A stretch of DNA of 64,000 bases, from positions 11,361,197-11,425,196 of the forward strand of contig OZ021725.1 in the NCBI GenBank assembly GCA_963978545.1, given 5' to 3'. The DNA is from Linyphia triangularis (lineage: Eukaryota > Arthropoda > Arachnida > Araneae > Linyphiidae). Position numbers and translations under genes: made by a program. Below the pieces are notes generated by a model. The model did no database searches. It had not been told where the DNA came from and was given only the letters and a program-made list of their open reading frames with translations. This document shows, in pieces, positions 32,870-44,656 of the stretch (positions are counted from its first letter, which is position 1; each line of letters starts with the position of its first letter).

Positions 32870-34550
32870 CTAGCCAGAAAAGCCAGTAGGGTGGTGTCCC
32901 ACCCAGTAGCAGAAACTTTTCTGCGACACTAATTTGGATATTAGAAAATAATCTGCAGATTATTTTTTTTAAGTTTGCATTAAATACATAAGCACTTTAT
33001 TTGTCAATTTTACCGAAAATTCCTGTTTTACATAACCATAGAAATTTAGCAAAATAAATTAAATAATAAAACGGAAATATTTAAAATTATTGTATCTTAA
33101 ATTAAAATTCTAATCATTCTGTATAAATTCAAACCAAATGGCAAAAGCGATCTTCACATTAATCAAGGACATAACGGCCGTCACATCAGATCAAGCCTAC
33201 GCGAATGACACCAAAACGGCATTGCAATTTTCGCCGATAGCTGCTACTAAAACGGCTTAAACTTACGTGAAAATTACACTACTCCAACGCAAATATCGAC
33301 CACCTTACCGGCGCAAATCTCGGCAATTACATCAAAGTTACAATCCGCAAAAACTACCATTATACCAACGTAAGTATCGGCGTTAGCGCCTAATATATCG
33401 GTAGAAATCTGAAATTTTATTCAATAGAGACGATTACACTATTGACATAACACTCAACAAAATTGACTATCTTAACCACTTAAATCTCGGAGATGGTGAC
33501 AATTATTGAGGCGCAAACCTTCGAAATAGTGGTTATTATATCGGCGTAACTCTCCCCGAAAAGAAACATCGTAACGGCGTATATATCGGCGATATCTCCC
33601 GCCTTACCAGCTTGATTCTCGGCAACAGCGGTCCTTACTTCAGCGTAACTTTTAGCGAAGCTAACTACTACACACCAATTTGTAAAAGCACATAGAACTC
33701 ATTACGTTTCTATACAATCTCCTTAAAGTCAAGCATGGAGGGCATCACAATTCCGATTCCTTTGTCATGAAGTGAAGTATCGCCCATGTGCGTTGACTCA
33801 AATCACCCAACTTAGAAATCGGACTAAAAAAAAATATATATATATTTTTTTTTTTTAAAGTCAGATTTACAAAATAATCTGCAGGCTGCTGGAAAATCTG
33901 CGACGTCCATCTCCCGTCTCGCATTTTCTGCTACCGGGGTGTCCCACAGCTTGAGTTTGGGTCATAGACCAAAAAGCCAGTCCCTCATCCACAACAGAGA
34001 TAACAAGATATTGGCCTCTTACTCTCCTGCTGCAGACGGTTGGCGTGAAGGCTTTTTCTGTAAGCTCAAAGATAGCTTTACTCACCACATCCATGAAATT
34101 TTGACGCTGCAGATCAGTGAGTGCTGCCTTGTCCACACACTCCGCTGCGACTTGGAGACAAATGTCAGTGGCCGCAGCTTGTTTATAAAACTGTTTCATC
34201 CTCCCTGGCCTTCTTTTTGGAGCAGGCTGTTGTCTCGGGAGTGACACTCTCAGCTAGCGGCTTGCTGCTCCTAGATGTGCTTGCCTTCCCCTGCTCTTGG
34301 GTCTGGGTGTTTTGGTTTTTTAAGGCGGCTGCTTGGGCATTCCTTAACTTCTTCCTCTACGCTACAGAAAGTCGCTTGACATGGATGTCAGCGAGAACAA
34401 CCTCTAACTTGTCTATTACTGGACTACATAGAGGTTTAAACTCTTTTAGAGTACATACAGAATCCAGTAATTCGTAATCAGAAGCTGAGCAAATGGTTAA
34501 GGATTCAAGATCAATTGGTTTTTGGCACACACGTGCTTCCGAAGAAGACA
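32870..34550 (-). pseudogene. decayed terminal exon of an unrecognised gene, interrupted by a TE
   Basis: On the minus strand an acceptor-like TTTATTCAG precedes coding-like sequence from 34550 (SSEARVCQKPIDLESLT, then LCSPVIDKLEVVLADIH). A stop occurs at 34357-34359 and the frame then shifts. Coding character continues (RQQPAPKRRPGRMKQFYK, VAAECVDKAALTDLQRQ, VVSKAIFELTEKAF) to about 33948, where a TE interrupts it. Beyond the TE and one copy of its duplication the same frame resumes for HPTGFSG and ends in TAG at 32870-32872. The Pro/Lys-rich middle suggests a nuclear protein, but no domain is recognised. Nonsense, frameshift and insertion together say it is no longer functional. Confidence 0.5.
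32903..33937. mobile_element. TIR element (1,035 bp) with internal short tandem array
   Basis: The ends read CCAGTAGCAGAAA and, inverted, CCGGTAGCAGAAA. Similarity extends over ~75 bp with TAATCTGCAGATTATTTT-like blocks. Flanked by GGTGTCCCAC at 32893-32902 and 33938-33947, a 10-bp duplication. Between 33130 and 33660 a degenerate short-period motif (GGCGCAAATCTCGGCAA type) recurs many times. Duplication length suggests a Mutator-like element, but 8 bp plus two chance bases (hAT) is possible. No transposase. Confidence 0.7.
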
Positions 34551-36736
34551 CTGAATAAATTAATAAATATAATCTGCTTGGTGAGATTTGCAAAATTATT
34601 AACATTTTTGTGTGTGTATATTTGTGTTGTCGCCGATAAAGTTTGCTTGACAAGATTTGCGTCCGCGAAATGAAAAAATACCAAAATTTGCTTTCTTACC
34701 TAAGCATCGAGTTAACAGTTGACTTGAAAAAGCATTTGTTCCATTAGTATAGCTGCCAACTTGTACGAATTTCTACTATTTTGTTCAGTTGCTGGATTAT
34801 TTAAAAAAAATCGTACGGATTTTACGTTATTTTTCGAGTTTTTTTTTTTTTCAAGAAAACATTTTATTTTATATTATTTGATAATAAGGTAACATTTAAA
34901 TATGAGAAAAGGTTGGCACGATTTGCGTGAAACTCGCAAAACTGGTTTCCTCTGCTGTGTTTCAAGCCAAGTTTTTTCAGATCAAGATACGTCACATTCA
35001 ATTCGAACCGTATGAGTAATTTTTCACACCAAAACTAACATGCAAACTTAGGTTGCATATTAAAAAAAAGAAAAAGCACAGTAAGCTGAAATTTTTGTGT
35101 TTATGCCCTTTTCAAAACATTTAGAATTGAATGAAAAAAATGGGAGAATTGTCCATTGAGAGCAATTTCACATTATGCAATATTTTTAGTGCATTTAAAA
35201 ATGAATTAACTTTATTTCAATATTGCATTCATTAATATTGGCTCTATTTGAGAGTCATAGGAATGCAAATATCTGTTCCGTAAAAATTGTACTAATTTGA
35301 AAATGCAATGTTTTCAGGTATAAATTAGTGAACTAAAAAAAAGTTCACGTTATATAATTGTAAAACTATGGACAGTTTTACAACAAAGAAGTACTTCATA
35401 TTAATCTAGTAATTTCCTAACTATTTAGATGGTTATATGTTATGAGATGGGTTACGTTAATCTTTTATTGTGTTTTTTGAGGAATTGTGTTTAAAGTGTA
35501 AACTGTACAATGAAAATATGATAACTCAAAATATTATATAAGGAATGTCATGACATTTGTTGTGCATGTATGTTACACCCATACACATGTTTTGAAAAGA
35601 AAAGTAAGCTGTAGGACTATTTAAATTTGTTTTATGGCCTTTTTAAATGTAAATTTAAAAAAAAAAAAATAAGAAAAATTCACTGTTATATTTAAAATGC
35701 TTTAAATCCCAAGAAAGTGAATATTTTAATTTCATTTCAAAACACAACTTATAGAATTAATAAAATTATGAAGTTCAAGAAAATTAAGTGATAATTTTTT
35801 TGCTTGTAGTGTTTTACAAAGCATAAAAAATACTTGTATTTTTTTTATGAAAACAACATTATTATTTAAAACAATAAATTTTATATATATTTTTATTAAA
35901 ATTTGATATTTATATATATTTACGTTTTTTTTTTTTTTTTTTACATTTGAAAACTTCAAATCACTTCTCAGTGTCATTATATTTTGCATTTCCTTATATG
36001 CTTGATTTATTTTTTAAGAAGTAAATTCCATGTTTATCGAATTTTAGTACTATCTAATATTCCACGCTCAGTATTGTTTAATATTTCCTGAAATTTAAAA
36101 ACAAAATTTAGTGATGAAAAATAGTAGGAAATTAAAAAAGAAAACTCAAATTATTTTATATGCATAGTACATGATTCGAAAGACAGTGATAAGACGATTT
36201 TTTTTTTCAATTTGTCATTGATTGTGTGTACAAGTATTTCATCGTACATTTAAAAATTGAAAGTAAAAAAAAATTATGAAATGATAATTTACCTTCTTGT
36301 GCCAAAAAATTTTTTAAGTGGGAGGCTGGATTTCAATGGTTTTAGAAGTAGGCAGACGCATGTGTATTTTCTTGAATAGTGGGACGCGCGTCTACCCTTA
36401 CTTCTAGCATTGGTCTTATGATCTTAATGAAATTCTTACTAGACCAAGCATATAAGTTTGAACATGTATTGAAATATTGCACTTTTTATAATATTTTTTT
36501 AATTGCAGGAAAAGGGAAATGCATAATCATGTCTTTGGAAGTTGTATTTTATCCTAAAATACAACAAATAAACATGCCTGCAAGTATATAATTCTGCAAT
36601 CATTTAATCATGAATATGAGAACGAATTCACTAGATAAAAGTATGTTCTTCTAAAGCAAGGCTTATTTTAAATTTACACATAGGAAGAAGCCCTAATATT
36701 TGTGACAAAGTATAATCAGGCAAGATAAGTCTCAGA
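34551..36736. other. non-coding upstream of the zinc-finger gene
   Basis: Very AT-rich. A good acceptor (TTTTTTTAATTGCAG) ends at about 36508 and could begin the exon that holds the zinc-finger frame, with a long leader. No other gene is seen. Confidence 0.45.
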
Positions 36737-38692
36737 ATGCAAGACCACCCTGATTTTGGAGAAAAGCCACATTCTTGTGAGATGTATGCCAAATCATTTT
36801 CACCAAAGGGTTCCCTCAGAATGCACCTCCTCACTCACACTTTAGAAAAGCCATATTCTTGTGAGATGTGTGACAAATCATTTCCACGAAAGGGACACCT
36901 CAAAAGGCATCTTCTCACTCACACTGGAGAAAAGCCATATTCTTGTGAGTTGTGTGCCAAATCGTTTTCAGATAAGGGACAAATCAAAAGGCATCTTCTC
37001 AATCACACTGGAGAAAAGCCACATTCTTGTGAGATGTGTGCCAAATCATTTCCACAAAAGGATGCCCTCAGAAAGCACCGCCTCACTCACACTGGAGAAA
37101 AGCCACACTCTTGTGATATGTGCATCAAATCATTTTCACAAAAGGGTGACCTCAGAATGCACCTCCTCACTCACACTAAAGAAAAGCCACATTCTTGTGA
37201 GATGTGTGACAAATCATTTCCACGAAAGGGACACCTCAAAAGGCATCTTCTCACTCACACTGGAGAAAAGCCATATTCTTGTGAGTTGTGTGCCCAATCG
37301 TTTTCAGATAAGGGACAAATCAAAAGGCATCTTCTCACTCACACTGGAGAAAAGCCACATTCTTGTGAGATGTGTGCCAAATCATTTCCACAAAAGGATG
37401 CCCTCAGAAAGCACCGCCTCACTCACACTGGAGAAAAGCCACACTCTTGTGATATGTGCATCAAATCATTTTCACAAAAGGGTGCCCTCAAAAGGCATCT
37501 TCTCACTCACACTGGAGAAAAGCCACATTCTTGTGAGATGTGTGCCAAATCATTTTCGCAAAAGGGTGACCTCAGAATGCACCTCCTCACTCACACTGGA
37601 GAAAAGCCACACTCTTGTGATATGTGCATCAAATCATTTTCACAAAAGGGTGCCCTCAGAATGCACCTCCTCACTCACACTAAAGAAAAGCCACATTCTT
37701 GTGATATGTGCATCAAATCATTTTCACAAAAGGGTGACCTCAGAATGCACCTCCTCACTCACACTAAAGAAAAGCCACATTCTTGTGAGATGTGTGCCAA
37801 ATCATTTTCATTGAAGTCTAACCTCAGAGTACATCTTCTCACTCACACTGGAGAAAAGCCATATTCTTGTGATATGTGCATCAAATCATTTTCGCAAAAG
37901 GGTGACCTCAGAATGCACCTCCTCACTCACACTAAAGAAAAGCCACATTCTTGTGAGATGTGTGACAAATCATTTCTACGAAAGGGACACCTCAAAAGGC
38001 ATCTTCTCACTCACACTGGAGAAAAGCCACATTCTTGTGATATGTGCATCAAATCATTTTCACAAAAGGGTGCCCTCAGAATGCACCTCCTCACTCACAC
38101 TGGAGAAAAGCCACACTCTTGTGATATGTGCATCAAATCATTTTCACAAAAGGGTGCCCTCAGAATGCACCTCCTCACTCACACTAAAGAAAAGCCACAT
38201 TCTTGTGATATGTGCATCAAATCATTTTCACAAAAGGGTGACCTCAGAATGCACCTCCTCACTCACACTAAAGAAAAGCCACATTCTTGTGAGATGTGTG
38301 CCAAATCATTTTCATTGAAGTCTAACCTCAGAGTGCATCTTCTCACTCACACTGGAGAAAAGCCACATTCTTGTGATATGTGCATCAAATCATTTTCACA
38401 AAAGGGTGACCTCAGAATGCACCTCCTCACTCACACTAAAGAAAAGCCACATTCTTGTGAGATGTGTGCCAAATCATTTTCATTGAAGTCTAACCTCAGA
38501 GTGCATCTTCTCACTCACACTGGAGAAAAGCCATATTCTTGTGAGATGTGTGCCAAATCATTTCCACAAAAGGATGCCCTCAGAAAGCACCTCCTCACTC
38601 ACACTGGAGAAAAGCCGCATTCTTGTGAGATGTGTGACAAATCATTTCCACAAAAGTGTGACCTCAGAAGGCACATTCTCACTCACACTTAA
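36737..38692 (+). CDS. C2H2 zinc-finger array protein, 23 units (651 aa)
   Basis: Putative DNA-binding transcription regulator. After a short leader it is an unbroken run of 28-residue units with TGEKP or TKEKP linkers. The first unit is degenerate (second Cys replaced by Tyr, SCEMYAKSF); the other 22 keep C-x2-C-x12-H-x3-H. Only about seven helix types occur, e.g. RKGHLKR, DKGQIKR, QKDALRK, QKGDLRM, QKGALRM and LKSNLRV. Units 2-5 and 6-8 repeat in the same order, showing block duplication. No KRAB, BTB or other effector domain is seen. The end is a TAA produced where sister units read AAA or GGA, and finger-coding sequence continues beyond it, so the protein was longer. Near-identity of units implies recent homogenisation. 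The start is the first in-frame ATG; an upstream exon is possible. Confidence 0.85.
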   Translation: MQDHPDFGEKPHSCEMYAKSFSPKGSLRMHLLTHTLEKPYSCEMCDKSFPRKGHLKRHLLTHTGEKPYSCELCAKSFSDKGQIKRHLLNHTGEKPHSCEMCAKSFPQKDALRKHRLTHTGEKPHSCDMCIKSFSQKGDLRMHLLTHTKEKPHSCEMCDKSFPRKGHLKRHLLTHTGEKPYSCELCAQSFSDKGQIKRHLLTHTGEKPHSCEMCAKSFPQKDALRKHRLTHTGEKPHSCDMCIKSFSQKGALKRHLLTHTGEKPHSCEMCAKSFSQKGDLRMHLLTHTGEKPHSCDMCIKSFSQKGALRMHLLTHTKEKPHSCDMCIKSFSQKGDLRMHLLTHTKEKPHSCEMCAKSFSLKSNLRVHLLTHTGEKPYSCDMCIKSFSQKGDLRMHLLTHTKEKPHSCEMCDKSFLRKGHLKRHLLTHTGEKPHSCDMCIKSFSQKGALRMHLLTHTGEKPHSCDMCIKSFSQKGALRMHLLTHTKEKPHSCDMCIKSFSQKGDLRMHLLTHTKEKPHSCEMCAKSFSLKSNLRVHLLTHTGEKPHSCDMCIKSFSQKGDLRMHLLTHTKEKPHSCEMCAKSFSLKSNLRVHLLTHTGEKPYSCEMCAKSFPQKDALRKHLLTHTGEKPHSCEMCDKSFPQKCDLRRHILTHT

Positions 38693-38728
38693 GAAAAGCC
38701 ACATTCTTGTGACATGTGCACCAAATCA

Positions 38729-40056
38729 TCTCTATATATATAAGGCAAAGCCCTCACTCACTGACTCACTCATCACTAATTCTCCCACTTCCCACATAGT
38801 CACAACTCTGAAAATCGGCACAAATATCAATAATGGTAAAAATAGAAAAAGTAAACTATTCCGATCTCGATTAACCCACTTTAAGGGGTCGAAAAGGGGT
38901 TAAACGTTCCAAACGGGGGACATTCGAAAATCCTACTTCCCACATAGTCACAACTCTGAAAATCGGCACAAATATCAACAATGGTAAAAATAGAAAAAGT
39001 AAACTATTCCTATCTCGATTAACCCACTTTAAGGGGTGGAACAGGGGTTAAACGTTCCAAACGAGGGATATTCGAATGTCCTACTTCCCCTTTCGTCACA
39101 ACTCTGAAATCTGGTGCAAGTATCAACAAAAACAAACGTATAAAAAGTAAGCTATTCCGATCTCTATTTACCCACTCTAAGAGGTCAAAAAGGGGTTAAA
39201 CGTTCCAAACGAGGGATATTCGAATGTACCACTTCCCATATGGTCACAACTCTAAAAATTGGTACAAATGTCAACAATGGTAAACATAGAAAAAGTTAGC
39301 TATTCCGATCTCGATGAACCCACTTTAAGAGGTCAAAAAGGGGTTAAACGTTCCAAACGAGCGATATAATCGAATGTCCTACTTCTCATATTTTCACAAT
39401 TCTGAAAACTGGTGTGAATATCAATAAAGACAAACGCAGAAAAAGTAAACTATTCCGATCTCGGGTGGAAAAGGGGTTAAACGTTCCAAACGAGGAATAT
39501 TCGAATGTACCACCTCCCATATGGTCACAACTCGGAAATTTGGTACAAATGTCAAAAAAGATTAAACATAGAAAAGTAAGCTATTCTGTTCTCGATTAAC
39601 CAACTTTAAGGGGTCGAGAAGGGGTTAAATGTTCCAAACGAGGGATATCCGAATGTGCCTCTTCCAATGTAGTCATTTTTCTGATATTTTTTTGCAAATG
39701 TTAAAAAAATAAGTCATTCCAATATCGATTAACGAATTTTTAAGGGATGAAAAGACGACGCAACATTGAAACTATACGAGGATTAACTTAATGTCTAATT
39801 AACTTGATTCCAATACAGCTACTACTTTGAAATTTAGAACTAAGAGCAAACATAAACACAATAAACTATTCCAGTTTACTATTCACAATTATAAATTTCG
39901 TTTAAAATGTCAACAAAGGAAAGTTCCTATTTTGATAAATCAATTTGTCGGGATCGAAATGGGAGCAAACGTCTGAAGTGTAGAATACATGAATGTCTTT
40001 TGATCGCTAAAATGCTAATGGTAAAATTTCGTAGCGCAGCACGGGTATTCAGCTAG
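38729..40056 (+). mobile_element. non-autonomous Helitron (1,328 bp) inserted in the zinc-finger gene
   Basis: It starts TCTCTATATATATAAGGC and ends TATTCAGCTAG, followed by T, with a GCGCAGCACGGG segment just inside the end: the TC...CTRR pattern of Helitrons. It lies exactly between A 38728 and T 40057 with no duplication. Joining its flanks restores a normal finger (KSF across the junction). Internally, ~148-bp units (CACAACTCTGAAAATCGG, then GGGGTTAAACGTTCCAAACG) repeat six to seven times. There is no Rep/helicase. Confidence 0.9.
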
Positions 40057-40211
40057 TTTTCTCATAAGAGATACCTCAAAAGGCATCTTCCTACTCACAC
40101 TGAAGAAAAGCCACATTCTTGTGAGATGTGTGCCAAATCATTTTCGCTAAAGGGTGCCATCAGAAAGCATATCCTAACTCACATTGGAGAAAAGCCGCAT
40201 TCTTGTGAGAT
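40057..40211 (+). pseudogene. zinc-finger array fragment between two insertions
   Basis: It continues the finger broken at 38728, then gives one complete finger ([18 protein letters not shown]) and the start of the next (GEKPHSCEI), where the hAT-type element enters. In frame with the array upstream apart from the TAA at 38690-38692. No longer expressible as part of the protein. Confidence 0.85.
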
Positions 40212-42524
40212 CAGGGCTGCCGCAGATGACTTAAAAGGCTACTAAAGCGACTATTTTAGTGGCCAGGTGACTATGGCTACTATTTCAATGAAAAAACGAC
40301 CGAAATCGACTATTTTAAGCAAAACCTTCAACTATATTTGGGCTAAGGCGACTATTTTTTAAGAAATTACAATCCAACAGTAGGACGAACAAAAAAGCAG
40401 CCTAGTGAGTACCAATGCTGTTTTATCAAAACGGTAATATTTGTAAGGAGGTAGGAAGAGCGAACATTGTCAAAATAGGGGCTAATTTTAGTTTATATTT
40501 ATGGATCGAGTGGTCACTTTTATAATCCAATGATAGTATCTTCCTGGTAGCCGTGCACAGGCGATTGTTATTTTTGACGTCAAACGCGGTTGTTTTCGCC
40601 TACCTGTTTGGTTCTTATGTTTTATCTTTCGTCATGCAAGACGCAACAACATACACTATATATTCTCAAATATCAAATTGTTTTACATTTATTTACTTTA
40701 CTTAGCAAAAATTAATTTTTAGAATTTGCTGTGAACGCCGAAAGAAAATGCCATAAGTAGAGACAGTTTTCTTAACCTGTTCTCTTTCAATTGAAAATTT
40801 ATATTTGCGTAAAAATACCTTTTAAATTATACATTTAACGATTAAGGATTGCCACTTAGCCAGTGGGGCATCTACTTTTGCACAGTTTAAATGGCCTGAT
40901 AATGTCATCATAAATCATTTCTTCTCTTGTTAAAAAAAGTCACCTAACTTTGCCAATGTAGTTGTAATAATGTATAAGAAATCCTTGCTATTTTCCCAAG
41001 TCAATCACCAGGTACTGAAAATTACAAAATAGGAGAAGCTTATTGTATGACATTTTGCATCCACACTTCACTTACCACTATGATGTAAGCAAAGCTCCAA
41101 AGTGGAAGTTACTTGCTGTGTGTGAAAAGCAAGCTTTTGTTTCTTTTACTTAACATATAGGGAATGAAATCCACACTAAAAATCACACGTGATATAGTTC
41201 TGCGGATTTGCCGATTTCAGCGGTTTTGACCAAAATTTCCTGAGATCGATGCAAATCCGCATTAAAATTTCTAGGAGATGCATGTGTGTCATGCGCTTGC
41301 TAACAAGTCTGATTGCCATAGATCCTTGTCTGCATTTAGAATTCCCAAAACCTCCTGTAAAATGACCACTTTTGTCGCTGCTTTCTTTAATGTTTGTCTC
41401 TATCTTCAATATTTATGTTAGTGTGTGATTGTTGATTTTATTCCAATATATGGCCGCTATTGCCGATGTTTAAGCTTATATGCCAGTTGATTGACGTTAT
41501 TGTGAAAGTCATTTTTGACGAGTATTACGCTGATGTAATAGGCACATTGCGAGATTTGCATTTGTATGGAAGGCACTATCGCTTATATTTACATTGAAGT
41601 GATAGTCGTTTTCGCCTAAGGTTCAGGGTTGCCAGATAAAAAGAGTAAAATAATGCCAAATTGCTGACAAGATAAGGCCAAACTGTGACGTCATCGATAA
41701 ATTGTTGCCAAATGGGAAAAAATGCATGATTTTAGTATTCTTTATGACAAAGGTTTAAAAAATAATTCTCTAGATTCACTAGGATGTCTCTTTGGTCATC
41801 CTAAACAACAAACATTTTAAAATTTAATTTTTTAATTTTAAAAACTGTTCAATAATTTTTTTTTGTCTAAAATACTTGTGTTTGGTATCAAATAAATGCT
41901 AAAAAAAAGTATCTTTCTAAGAATATACCACCCTTTGGACATATAGTTCGTTGAACGTAGAAAACTATGAATACTTTCCAGTCCCTTTATTATCTATCTT
42001 AATTGATGTCTCCTTTTCTCCTTAAAAAGAACCTGCTGTTATTCTGCCTAGAGCCTCGTTTACATCCTGTATTCGGACAATTATTCGACCCCCTACCCCT
42101 CTTGTTGTCAACTCCGGTCGTCACTGGTCAGCTCCTGAGGCCAAAAAACAAGATTAAAGAAGTTATTATTATTAATTTTTTTTGCTTTTAATAAAAAAAA
42201 AGGCATGAAAAAGAGTCTGGATATTCGATTCTTTTGAACGTTTTACAGGATAAAGTATCGTTAAGAATGTTACGATACTTTGTCGTATGGGATGTCGTGT
42301 TTACTTGGTATTAAGACACTATTTTGAATCGAAAGACCATAAATATAATGGGGAGAGTCTCTGGGTTTTCGTGTTTTATGTTAATCACTAGTTTTATTAC
42401 GATCTCGTTAACCCCTTAAATCTTCAAAGTAAGACAATTGCCCACTTGAAAAAAGGGACTACTATTTTAAACTTCTGGAGCTACTAAAACAACTATTTTC
42501 AAAGCTTATAGTCAGTGGCAGCAC
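40212..42524. mobile_element. hAT-type element (2,313 bp) inserted in a zinc finger
   Basis: The left end is CAGGGCTGCCGCAG and the right end, inverted, reads GTGCTGCCACTG (CAGTGCTGCC if the two bases shared with the flank are counted). TGTGAGAT is present on both sides (40204-40211 and 42525-42532), an 8-bp duplication of the finger codons. Inside are GACTATTTT-rich subterminal blocks and, at about 41445-41625, short-period motifs like those in the 32903 element. No intact transposase frame. Confidence 0.8.
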
Positions 42525-42934
42525 TGTGAGATGTGTGCCAAATCATTTTCGCTAAAGGGTGCCCTCAGAAAGCACCTCCTCACTCACATTGGTGAAAAGC
42601 CCCATTCTTGTGAGATGTGCACAAAATCATTTTCTCAAAAGGGTGCTCAAAGAAGGTACATCCTCACTCACACTGGAGAAAAGCCTTATTCTTGTGAGAT
42701 GTGTGCCAAATCACTTTCAGCTCAGAAAACACCTCCTCACTCACATTGGAGAAATGCAACATTCTTCTGACTTGTGCCCCAAATCATTTTCACAAAAGAG
42801 TTTCCTCAGAGCATACCTTCTCACTCACTGGTGAAAAGCCGCATTCTTGTAAGATGTATGTCAAATTATTTTCAAAAAAGGGAGACCTCAGAAGACACCT
42901 CCTCACTCACACTGGAGAAAAGCCGAGTTGGTGA
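42525..42934 (+). pseudogene. frameshifted 3' tail of the zinc-finger array
   Basis: It starts with the finger interrupted at 40211 and gives [18 protein letters not shown] and [18 protein letters not shown]. It then changes frame after KSLS near 42720 and again near 42830 before a last finger ([17 protein letters not shown]) and a stop at 42932-42934. Losses of a few bases and a Cys-to-Ser change (QHSSDLC) show decay without selection. Confidence 0.85.
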
Positions 42935-43792
42935 ATGAAATTTTTCTCTATGAAATTTTTGCCATTTAAAAGAAAAAATTTGTTTTAAGAAAATTTATGT
43001 AAACATGAAACACTTTTTCTATTTTTTTAAAGAATAAATTTTTATTTTACAAAATAATTTCTTGGAAACTAAGATGTAATAGATTCCTATGAAATAATAT
43101 TATATATACATATTTAAATAAATAAATCATTGCTACTTTTATTATTGACTACATTAATAACTCGTAATAGTACCAAATTGTTTGTTAAGGCATGAGATCT
43201 AAGTACTCATTTGTAGTATTTGATGCAGTATTGGTTTTCATGTCATTTTAAATTTTATATTTACTGCAAAATTTAATTTCCCATTTATGTTGTGGTCGGT
43301 AGTCTAGCGGAAATCAGGAATAATGCAGTTTTGTTACTGTAAGTTGTTTAATTTCATTATTTCATCTTGGTTTAATTACAAAAGAAGACTGTTAAGCCTT
43401 CACTATAAGATCGTGAGATTGGATTTTGACACAAGACAGATGGAGTTTCTAAGTACACTAAATTAAGATTGGTGGTTTGTGATATCAAAAACAGATTAAT
43501 TTACAGAATTTCCACGAATATGGAAGGTCAGGAAGAGTCATGAATTTAGGCATTGGGTAAATTTCGAGCAAAAAAGTGCAAATTTCAAGGATTTCTAAAC
43601 ATTTTAAGTAAAACTCTATACTATGGCGTCATAAATGCCCTGATCGCTATTCATCTACGTCTTTGTTTACCTTTTGACAGAAACAACGGTCACAGTTCAA
43701 AACCGCTGCCAAATGAAACGTTTCTGAACTCCAAATCCATAGCATCGCACGAGTAAGTTCTCATAGATGAACAAATTCTTATTACAAGAAAT
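42935..43792. other. non-coding, no gene recognised
   Basis: AT-rich; a possible poly(A) signal AATAAA near 43033 follows the zinc-finger tail. Confidence 0.45.
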
Positions 43793-43805
43793 GAACTGAT
43801 TTGAT

Positions 43806-43984
43806 TTTGGTTGGTTGTTTTCAGATTATCTGGCGCCGTCAGCAACACGAGGGCTGTAATGCGCCGAAACATTCGTCATTAGACAAGCCAACATACATTT
43901 ACAAATACCCATGCATAACACGAGACTCGAACCCGCAACCTAGCGGTCTAGAAGCTAGCACGTTAAACACTATACCGTTTGGTC
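43806..43984 (-). mobile_element. tRNA-derived SINE, copy 1
   Basis: On the minus strand a tRNA-like head has box A (TATAGTGTTTAACGTGC) and box B (GGTTGCGGGTTCGAGTC), then a ~100-bp body (GGCTTGTCTAATGACGAA, CCCTCGTGTTGCTGACGG) and a CCAACCAA tail. It is flanked by a perfect 13-bp duplication, GAACTGATTTGAT (43793-43805 and 43985-43997). Confidence 0.92.
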
Positions 43985-43997
43985 GAACTGATTTGAT

Positions 43998-44447
43998 AAG
44001 CTTATGTTTACATTTTATTTTTATTTCTTTTGCTCTGTTCGCTATTTCGATGGTGCGTTACGGTTTTACATTTTTGATACCAAAACATTTTATATTTAAT
44101 TTCTTATTATTGACTTATTCCATCTTCAAGTATTTCCTCAAACACTGAAATATCCAGGGGCGTACTGGGAGATGATATCAGCCCGGTAATTTTAGAAAAT
44201 ATTCCGGACCAAATTTTCAGTAAAATCATTCGTCAAATTTTAATTATTATTGTTAATAAAAATATTTTTGATAAATAAATAATTTTAATAGTTAAATATT
44301 TTTTTATAATTACTGTATTTTATTATTTGAATATTTAGATATAGTAATTCCAATAATTAAATAGTTTTATTTATAAATTAATTTTAATAATTGACTTGTT
44401 ATAGCACTGGTTGGAGTGATTACGATTCGAGAGCATTGGACTTTTTA
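43998..44447. other. spacer with an isolated hAT-like end
   Basis: AT-rich between the two SINEs. CAGGGGCGTACTGGGA near 44156 resembles a hAT terminus; its inverted counterpart (TCCCAGTACGCCCCTG) occurs near 63420 but with different flanks, so the two are separate remnants. Confidence 0.35.
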
Positions 44448-44459
44448 CAAAAACTTTAA

Positions 44460-44644
44460 CGCTGACCAAACTGTATAGTGGTTAGCGTGCTAGCTTCTAG
44501 ACCACGAGGTTGCGGGTTCCGAGTCCCGTGTTAGGCATGGGTGTTTGTAAATGTATGTTGGCTTGTCGAATGACGAAAGTTTCGGCGCATTATAGCCCTC
44601 GTGTTGCTGACGGCGCCAGATAAATCTGAATACAACCAACCAAC
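44460..44644 (+). mobile_element. tRNA-derived SINE, copy 2
   Basis: Same family as 43806-43984, opposite orientation. Box A region TATAGTGGTTAGCGTGC, box B GGTTGCGGGTTCCGAGTC (one extra C), tail CCAACCAACC. Perfect 12-bp duplication CAAAAACTTTAA at 44448-44459 and 44645-44656. Confidence 0.92.
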
Positions 44645-44656
44645 CAAAAACTTTAA

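Noticed and set aside
36861..38318. Long open frames (317 and 149 codons) in a second frame of the zinc-finger array
   Set aside because: They arise because the 84-bp unit lacks stops in that frame; the predicted peptide has no Cys/His spacing and mirrors the repeat.
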